Source: Pseudomonas monteilii
GTDB taxonomy: Bacteria; Pseudomonadota; Gammaproteobacteria; Pseudomonadales; Pseudomonadaceae
Assembly (NCBI GenBank): GCA_001534745.1
Contig: CP013997.1
Coordinates: forward strand, 3,658,001-3,722,000
Length of the DNA: 64,000 nucleotides
Direction of reading: 5' to 3'
Shown here: positions 56,124-64,000 of the stretch, one piece after another
Layout of the letters: each line of letters begins with the position of its first letter
How positions within the stretch are numbered: position 1 is the stretch's first letter
Translations under genes and position numbers: made by a program
The notes under the pieces: model-generated
What the model saw: only the letters and a program-made list of their open reading frames with translations
What the model was told of the DNA's origin: nothing
Databases searched by the model: none

Positions 56124-58033
56124 ATGAAATGCGACCCCGCCCTGTCCTTGCCTGACCCGCCTGCCTTCGCCGTGAAATCTCGTCTGATCCGCCAACTGCT
56201 GCTGCCGCCCCTGATCGTTTTGCTGATGGTCGGCCTGGGCTGCGTGGCGTTCATGCTGAGCGAGCGCAGTGGCATCCGCAGCCTGAGCGAAAACGGCGAG
56301 CGCCAGCTCGAACTGCATGCGCGGACCGTCGAGAGCGAGATCAGCAAATACACCTACCTGCCCAGCCTGCTGGAGCTCGAAGGCAGTGTATCGACCCTGC
56401 TCGAAAGCCCGGAGGGCGAAGGCCGCCAAGCCGTCAACGAATACCTCGAAGGCCTGAACCGGCGCAGCCGCAGCAAGGCCATCTTCATCCTCGACACCAG
56501 CGGCCGCGTCCAGGCCACCAGCAACTGGCGCGACGCCGGCTCGTTCCTGGGCGAGGACCTGTCGTTTCGCGCCTACTTCCAGGACGCGATACGCGGTCGG
56601 CCGGGACGCTTCTACGGCATCGGCAGTACCACGGGCGACCCCGGCTACTACCTGGCCCATGGCCTGGAAGAGCATGGCCGGATCAAGGGCGTGGCGGTGA
56701 TCAAGGTTGGCCTCGACACGCTGGAGGAGCGCTGGCAGCGGGCACGCCTGGAGGCGTTCGTCAGCGACGAGAATGGCGTGATCATCCTGTCCAGCGACCC
56801 GGCCCGTCGCCTCAAGTCGGTCTGGCCGCTGACGCCGGAGGTCAAGGAACGCCTGGCCCGCAGCCTGCAATACTACTGGTGGCCGATCAACGAACTGCAG
56901 CCCCTGGATCGCGAGGTGCTGGGCGATGGGACCGAGCTGCTGACCTTCCCGGCCCTTGATCAGACCGAAGGCGAGCACACGGAACGACGAGCCGTGACCT
57001 ACCTGGCCCAGACACGGCGCCTGGCCGATACCCCCTGGCGCCTGACCCTGCTCACGCCGCTGCACGAACTCAAGCGTGAAGCGATGATCCAGGGCGTGCT
57101 GGCCGGGTTCTTCTTCGCCCTGCTGACCATCGTGCTGATCGCCTGGAACGAGCGGCGCAAGGTGCTGGCGACGCGCCTGGCGGCCCGTGAGGCGCTGGAG
57201 CAGGCCAACAGCCACCTGGAGCGACGCATCGCCGAACGCACGGCCGACCTGCGAGCCAGCAACGAGCGGCTCAAGGGGCAGATCCGCGAACGTCGCCAGG
57301 CGGAACAGACGCTGCGTCAGGCCCAGGACGAGCTGGTCCAGGCGGGCAAGCTGGCCGCCATCGGGCAGATGTCCACCAGCATCGCCCATGAGCTGAACCA
57401 GCCGCTGGCCGCCCTGCGCACCCTGTCGGGCAATACCGTGCGTTTCCTGGAGCGCGGCGCCATGGACACGGCCAGCGCCAACCTGCTGACCATGAACGAC
57501 CTGATCGACCGCATGGGGCGCATCACCGCCAGCCTGCGCTCGTTCGCCCGGCGCAGCGACGACAGCGGCCAGGCCGCGCTGAACAAGGCGGTCGAGGCCG
57601 TGCTGCAGGTGCTGGCGCCCCGCATCACGGCCTGCGGGCTGCGCGTGCACCAGGCCCTCGACGATCCGCGCCTGGCCATCGACCAGACGCGGCTCGAGCA
57701 GATCCTGACCAACCTCATCGGCAACGCACTGGACGCCATGGCCCACCAGCCCGCCCCCGAGCTGTGGCTGGAAGGCTCGCTCGACGAGGGCCGTTACCGG
57801 CTTCACGTGCGCGACAACGGCCACGGGATCGATGACGAGACCCGCAAGCATTTGTTCGAACCTTTCTTCACCACCAAGCCGGGCGATCACGGCCTGGGCT
57901 TGGGCCTGACGCTGTCGGCCAGCCTGGCCGCAGCCGCCAAGGGCACGCTCAGTGTCGAGCACCCCTCCCCTGGCGGCACGGCCTTCGTGCTCGTGCTGCC
58001 CTTGGCCACCCCTCAAGGAACCGGTAGCGCACC

Positions 58034-58037
<4 letters not shown>
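56124..58037 (+). CDS. aauS: Sensor histidine kinase AauS (acidic amino-acid sensing)
   Basis: This 637-residue DctB-like membrane kinase has a first TM helix at about residues 26-46 (LLPPLIVLLMVGLGCVAFML) and a periplasmic dCache-type sensor (about 50-320). After the second TM (about 325-350, IQGVLAGFFFALLTIVLIAW) come a coiled-coil linker, the phospho-acceptor His422 (TSIAHELNQPLAAL) and a GHKL ATPase domain (NLIGNALDAM, DNGHGIDD, GLGLGLTLS). It is paired with AauR through an overlapping start (ATGA). The known P. putida AauSR pair senses aspartate, glutamate and their amides. Confidence 0.93.
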
Positions 58038-59359
<1,322 letters not shown>

Positions 59360-59385
59360 CCGATCACCCACGGGAACTTCCTGTC

Positions 59386-59721
59386 ATGGACCTGTTCATC
59401 AAAGCCGCCATCGGCGCGGGCGTGGTGCTGCTGCTCGCCCTGCTGTCGAAGACGCGCAACTACTACCTCGCCGGGCTGGTGCCGCTGTTTCCCACCTTCG
59501 CCCTGATCGCCCACTACATCGTCGGCAAGGGGCGCTCGGTGGCCGACCTGAAGACCACCATCGTGTTCGGCATGTGGTCGATCCTGCCCTATTTCGTGTA
59601 CCTGGCGGCGCTCTATGTGGCGATCGACCGCCTACGCCTGGAGGCGGCACTGGCCACGGCAGCGTGCGCCTGGCTGATCGCGGCCATGGTGCTGGTGGCG
59701 ATCTGGGTCCGCCTGCACTGA
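59386..59721 (+). CDS. glpM: GlpM-family membrane protein
   Basis: This 111-residue inner-membrane protein has four predicted helices (AAIGAGVVLLLALLSKT, YYLAGLVPLFPTFALIAHYI, FGMWSILPYFVYLAALYV, TAACAWLIAAMVLVAIWV). It matches GlpM of P. aeruginosa, where loss affects alginate production, although the gene has no known glycerol enzyme role. Here it lies 26 bases after aauR rather than next to glpD, so it is probably read with aauSR. Confidence 0.88.
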   Translation: MDLFIKAAIGAGVVLLLALLSKTRNYYLAGLVPLFPTFALIAHYIVGKGRSVADLKTTIVFGMWSILPYFVYLAALYVAIDRLRLEAALATAACAWLIAAMVLVAIWVRLH

Positions 59722-59855
59722 TGTCCATGGGCGGCTGAACCTGGTCGATCTGCGCCGTCCAGACCTGAGGCGCTCAGATCTATCTACCACGTTCGTCGCG
59801 TCGCGCTTCGTTTCAATCCTCGGGCCACCTTCGGCCAACCGATCGGATTGATGAC

Positions 59856-62800
59856 ATGAGCGACCATCCCATGACCGACACGACGCCCTTTCTACGCCCC
59901 ACGCAGTTGCAACCGGCCCGCCCAACTTCGCACGCCGCCGCCTGGGCCCAGGCGCGCCTGGGCGAGCTTGGCGCCGCCTTCGACGACCTGATCAGGCAAG
60001 CGCCCGGCGTGCGCCAGGTGATCGGCGAGCAGATCGCCCTTCACCTGGCCCTCGATGCCCAGGCCACGGGATTGACGCCTGCGCGGGACGACACCCCTGC
60101 GTTCGTCAGCCTGGCCCACGTCTGCGTTTTCGCACGGCATCACCCCGTCTCGATACCCGACCTGTCCGACAAGGTAAGCCTTCGTCACCTGGACGGCAGC
60201 CTGCCCGGCACGGACCTGCCCCTTGCCTCACTGTTGGCCACGCTGCAGTCGATCGACCTGTACGATGCCCTGACCCACGCCTGGAATCGCTACTGGCACG
60301 GGTGCCAGCCCGGTACGCCGTCGAACCGCAAGGACCATGCTCGAGCGCTTTACCAGGAACACGTCCTGGTGTCCTTGCAGGCGGTGCAGGATCAGCTGTC
60401 CGACGATGCCGCGCTCGGCCCTCTGATCGAAGCGATCCTGACCGATCCGCACGCCGCCTCGGCCCGTCGGCCAGGGCTGATCATCGAAAGCGCTGCGGCT
60501 TGTCCTGGCGCCCTGGTGTTCAGCCTGGAGGGCCAGGAGGCCAAGCTGTCGTATCGACCGGACCGCTACCCCAGCATCGTGTCGCACACCCACGACAGCA
60601 CACTCTGGCAGGTGCTGTCCGGCCAGTCGGCGACGCCCCTTCCCCTGCAGCGGCTGGACGCCATCGCCCATGGCTTCACCCTCTGGCAGGGTCTTTTGTT
60701 CGAGCGCCTGGCCGCCACGCTGGCGCAGGACCCTGGCGATGATCTGTGGCAGCACGGGCCATTGGCCCTGCAGGCCGCTGATCGGCTGGCCCAGGCGTGG
60801 CACGAAGCGGTCTTCCTGGTCCGCCCGTCAGAGGCGCATGAAGGGCCGCTCGAAGACGACACACGACCGTCCCTGTTCGACCTGGGTGGGCTGCAGCTGG
60901 ATGTACCTACCTCGGAGCGGGCGGCACAGATCAGCCGCCAGCTGGAGCAGGTGTCCAGGGTCGCCGAGCACCACCCTGAGCGTCTGACGCAGTGCCAGAC
61001 CGCCTTGACGGCGGCACAGGAAGCCGCGTTGCCAGGCATCGACGCGTTGTTGCGCCAGCCCCACTGGCATTCCGATGCTGCGCCGATCGAGTTCAGTGCC
61101 GCCTTGATCGAAGCGCACCGCCAGGGCCTGCTTGCCCATGCACGTTTCCAGCGGCTGCTGGGCGAACTCGATGACCAGGACCTCGCGCGCCTCGAGACGG
61201 TCGCGACGGCGACGGACCCGCAAAGCCTCGCCTGCCTCCAGGTGAGCCACCCCCTGCTGCTGCAGGCGGCTCAGCCTGAAGATCACGTGCAGGCGCAGTC
61301 GTACGTGTTGAAAGAAGCGGTCGTCATCGCCAGCACCCTTGCCGACGACGGAACACCGGCGGGACACCTATGGCTCTACTGGATCGGCGAACAGGGTGGC
61401 TTGCTGCGCTGCGCCGATCGCGCCCAACTCGAACACTGCCTGCGCGTTCACCCGGAGCATGGACAGTCATTGGCCTACGTCCCGGTCTCCGAGCCTCTAT
61501 TCGATGCGCTGCTGCAAGGCGTCATTGTCCAGGCACGGGCGCAGCGTCAACGGATCCAGGACGAACACGGCCTCGATGCCGTCGCCCAGGCATTGCCCGA
61601 ACTGCGCGAGGTGGTGTCCCGACAGCTTCGGGTGCCGCGGCATGCGGCGCGCGACCTTGCGCTGGACATGCTCGAGGCCCAGCAGCGCGCCTTGCGCGTT
61701 GCCGACCAGGCGCCCGACTGGCTCAAGACGCTGCCGATCGCCACGCGCTCGGCCTTGCAAGCGGTGGTCGAGGCCTACGTCGAGGCGTCCCGACGCGCCC
61801 ATGCCCTGGTCGTGCGAGACCTGCCGGTGCGCGACGTGTACTGCCGCGCGTTGGTCGCGCAGCGCTTGCGCCAGGATTTTCCAGACTATGACGACAGCCC
61901 GGTGACGATCGACCTGCCCACCGGCGTCAGCTGGCAGGACGATCCCATTGCCGGCAGTGGTGCGCCGGGCGTGCCGGTGAAGCAGAAACTGGTGCCGAGC
62001 GCACAGCGCGAACAGGTTGCGCTCGATGTGCTGCTGTTGAATCACGTCGACGAAGGCACGCTGCTGCGGCTGAAGTTCTCGACGCTGGTGATCGATACGC
62101 CAGACCTGGTCTTGAAGCAGGCGCTGGAGCGAGGGCTGACGCCAGCGTACCTTCAGGCGCTCGCCAAGGACCTGGACCTGGCCCAGGCCTATGAGAACCT
62201 GATCCTGCATACCTATCGCGGCGTGGAGGAAGACACCTGCGCGGCGCGCTGGCGCCGTGCGTGCCTGACACGTCCACTGCAGCTGATGCTCAAGCTGCAG
62301 GCCTTGCTGCTGCAAAGCCGTGGTCTTCTGGATGCCGCTGGCCATGCCATCCTGGACGTGGCCTTGAACGCCCAGTCCCAGACCGACTACCAGGCCGGTG
62401 GCCATGATGTCCGGTTGCTCGCGGCAACGCTCACGGCGGGGGGCCCGGACACCGATGACAGGCCCGCCACGCTGTCCGGCGTGACCTTCATCGAAGACCA
62501 GGCCAGCGGCATCACGCTGTTGTGCCTGCCCGAGCATCCAGACCTGCCGCTCAGCCAGTACCCCGACCTGGAAAGTGCCCGCTGGGCGCTGTACAGGACC
62601 AGCCTGAGGGACAGCGACCGCACCTACCTGGCGTCGCGTGCACTGGAGGGCGATCCGAGCGCCCACCGCTCGCGTCTGCAGCAGGCGCAGGTCCACGGCT
62701 TCGACGGCATCATCGGCATCGGGGCGACCTGGCCGGCCAACCTGTCGCTCCCGGCCTTGCTGCTCGAGGCCCAGCTCGGCAAGATCCTGACCGCACACAG

Positions 62801-64000
62801 GACCAGCTCGCGCTCGAACCGCGACCTGTGGCTGGAGCACTTCACCCACCAGAGCGGCATGATCTTCAACTACCTCAAGATGGCCCTGAGCGTGTTGCCG
62901 TTCGTGGGCACCGCGATCGGTATCCACGATGTCGTCACGGCCGGGGCACGTGCCGCGGCCGCGTTCGTCGAGGGTGAGACGGGACGTGCCCTCGTCGAGG
63001 TCAACGATGTGCTGTTGGCGCTGATCGACGTTGCCATGGACCTGGTGACCGGCGTGGCGGTCAACACCAGCCTCGTTCGCCAGGCGACGCGCCAGCGCCA
63101 GATTCGCCAGTTGCAGACGGGGCTGGCCTCGCTCCGACGCCCCAGGCCGACCCTGGGGGCACGGCTGTCGTCGCTCGATGGCTACGTCTACGAGCGCCCG
63201 CTGTCGCTGCAAGGGACACGCCTCGGCACGGAAGGTCGCTACAAAGGGGTCTACCGCCATGCCGAGGGCGACTTCATCCTGATCGACGGTCGTCCCCTGG
63301 AGGTGATCTGGGACGCCACCGCCCATACCTGGCGGCTCAAGGGCAAGCCGGGGCACGTCTGGCAGCGCGCCGTGGCGCTCGACGAGCAGGGGCGCTGGGA
63401 CACGCACTTCGCGCTGTATGGCGTGCACCTGTACGGCGGCGGCGCCGGCGGTGGCCAGGCCCTCGGACGCCTGGCGGATCAGCTCGAGCCGCATTGGCCA
63501 GCAGCGATCCGCGAGCGTCTGCCACGCTTTCTGGTCGATCGACACTACCGCCGCCAACGTATGCTGCAGACCCAATGCCAGACGGACGAGCGGCGCCTGC
63601 AGCGTTCGCTGGCACACACCAATCAGCTGTTCACGGCCTACGAAAACACACCGCTCCTGGAGAGACTGGCCCAGATCCCTTCCTTGCTCGAGGCCAGCGA
63701 GACCGACATCCGCCTGGCCGAACAGCTCTATCGCTCGTGGGACGACTATCTGAACATCAGCGCAGGCCGCAACCGGCGGGTGCCTCTGGAGCAGAAGGCT
63801 GATACCGCCCGCGTCATTTGCGACCGACTGCTCAACCAAGTGGACCTGCACAACCTGCTTAGCCAACAGACGCTCTGGGAAAGCGCCCAACTGCACCTGT
63901 ACATCGATGAGCTCAAGGGGCTGTTCGCACGCGCGCCCTTGCTGCGCGAGGCACGCAAGCATGCGATCGCGCAGCTGGGGCACCGTGAACGGATGTTCAA
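59856..64000 (+). CDS. Very large dermonecrotic-toxin-like protein (5' part)
   Basis: One frame is open from the ATG at 59856 to the window end (at least 1381 codons), so the gene is truncated here. There is no signal peptide. Alpha-helical regions dominate up to about residue 1000. A hydrophobic hairpin follows at about 1001-1070 (LKMALSVLPFVGTAIGIHDV, then LLALIDVAMDLVTGVAV). A beta-rich module comes at about 1125-1215 (YKGVYRHAEGDFILIDG, WRLKGKPGHVWQRAV, THFALYGVHLYGGGAGGG), of a kind I associate with the large dermonecrotic-toxin/DUF6543-like proteins of Pseudomonas. No catalytic motif is seen in the part present. A C-terminal effector domain may lie beyond the window. Another ATG is at 59871. 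Confidence 0.75.
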   Translation, partial: MSDHPMTDTTPFLRPTQLQPARPTSHAAAWAQARLGELGAAFDDLIRQAPGVRQVIGEQIALHLALDAQATGLTPARDDTPAFVSLAHVCVFARHHPVSIPDLSDKVSLRHLDGSLPGTDLPLASLLATLQSIDLYDALTHAWNRYWHGCQPGTPSNRKDHARALYQEHVLVSLQAVQDQLSDDAALGPLIEAILTDPHAASARRPGLIIESAAACPGALVFSLEGQEAKLSYRPDRYPSIVSHTHDSTLWQVLSGQSATPLPLQRLDAIAHGFTLWQGLLFERLAATLAQDPGDDLWQHGPLALQAADRLAQAWHEAVFLVRPSEAHEGPLEDDTRPSLFDLGGLQLDVPTSERAAQISRQLEQVSRVAEHHPERLTQCQTALTAAQEAALPGIDALLRQPHWHSDAAPIEFSAALIEAHRQGLLAHARFQRLLGELDDQDLARLETVATATDPQSLACLQVSHPLLLQAAQPEDHVQAQSYVLKEAVVIASTLADDGTPAGHLWLYWIGEQGGLLRCADRAQLEHCLRVHPEHGQSLAYVPVSEPLFDALLQGVIVQARAQRQRIQDEHGLDAVAQALPELREVVSRQLRVPRHAARDLALDMLEAQQRALRVADQAPDWLKTLPIATRSALQAVVEAYVEASRRAHALVVRDLPVRDVYCRALVAQRLRQDFPDYDDSPVTIDLPTGVSWQDDPIAGSGAPGVPVKQKLVPSAQREQVALDVLLLNHVDEGTLLRLKFSTLVIDTPDLVLKQALERGLTPAYLQALAKDLDLAQAYENLILHTYRGVEEDTCAARWRRACLTRPLQLMLKLQALLLQSRGLLDAAGHAILDVALNAQSQTDYQAGGHDVRLLAATLTAGGPDTDDRPATLSGVTFIEDQASGITLLCLPEHPDLPLSQYPDLESARWALYRTSLRDSDRTYLASRALEGDPSAHRSRLQQAQVHGFDGIIGIGATWPANLSLPALLLEAQLGKILTAHRTSSRSNRDLWLEHFTHQSGMIFNYLKMALSVLPFVGTAIGIHDVVTAGARAAAAFVEGETGRALVEVNDVLLALIDVAMDLVTGVAVNTSLVRQATRQRQIRQLQTGLASLRRPRPTLGARLSSLDGYVYERPLSLQGTRLGTEGRYKGVYRHAEGDFILIDGRPLEVIWDATAHTWRLKGKPGHVWQRAVALDEQGRWDTHFALYGVHLYGGGAGGGQALGRLADQLEPHWPAAIRERLPRFLVDRHYRRQRMLQTQCQTDERRLQRSLAHTNQLFTAYENTPLLERLAQIPSLLEASETDIRLAEQLYRSWDDYLNISAGRNRRVPLEQKADTARVICDRLLNQVDLHNLLSQQTLWESAQLHLYIDELKGLFARAPLLREARKHAIAQLGHRERMF

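Noticed and set aside
61497..63983. 828-codon ORF on the minus strand near the window end
   Set aside because: It lies opposite the large plus-strand ORF that starts at 59856. The plus frame is open throughout, with a hydrophobic hairpin and patterned beta module; the minus product is Gln, Ala, Gly and Arg-rich low-complexity.

Overview
The window is 64 kb of high-GC chromosomal DNA from a fluorescent pseudomonad, most likely of the Pseudomonas putida group. This rests on gene order recalled from P. putida KT2440 and P. aeruginosa (argG-motY-pyrC-rnt-peroxiredoxin-bfd-bfr-grxD-argF-ybaK-glpFKRD-gltIJKL-aauSR, and dcd-mrp-metG-nth), on REP-like repeats and on an AauR-type operator. No rRNA, tRNA, CRISPR array, insertion sequence or prophage was seen.

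Layout. 1-2007: end of a branched-chain amino-acid ABC operon (livM partial, livG, livF). 2327-16042: mostly housekeeping and envelope genes: a lipoprotein, a FAD oxidoreductase, a glycine-zipper lipoprotein, an OmpA-like lipoprotein-pdxH pair, a serine esterase, a secreted glycoside hydrolase, dinG, and small membrane and SEC-C proteins. 16125-18566: Ntn-hydrolase (penicillin/AHL acylase-like) lipoprotein. 18717-25765: DNA-repair cassette of MBL exonuclease, ATP-dependent DNA ligase, DEXH helicase and PdeM phosphoesterase, with an M14-type deacylase gene inside it. The helicase frame is broken by one missing base near 23043. 25767-31641: dcd, a cold-shock gene, mrp, metG and nth. 31673-33184: an orphan NarL-type regulator, an AT-richer islet and a membrane protein. 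33317-42783: argG, motY, pyrC, rnt, peroxiredoxin, the Fur-controlled bfd, a bacterioferritin with a degenerate ferroxidase site, grxD, argF with an overlapping orphan ABC ATPase, and ybaK. 43086-48331: glycerol regulon glpF-glpK-glpR-glpD with recognisable GlpR operators. 52846-59721: acidic amino-acid uptake genes gltIJKL, the AauS/AauR two-component system and glpM. The gltI promoter carries two AauR boxes and a sigma-54 -24/-12 element, so transporter and regulator form one circuit.

Two very large toxin-like genes flank the acidic amino-acid locus and point outward. On the minus strand, 48352-52503 encodes a 1383-residue LRR protein ending in an IpaH/SspH-type NEL E3 ubiquitin-ligase domain with a CxD catalytic motif. 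On the plus strand, an ORF from 59856 runs off the window with at least 1381 codons; it resembles the large dermonecrotic-toxin-like proteins of Pseudomonas. These two genes and the frameshifted repair helicase are the most notable contents of the window.
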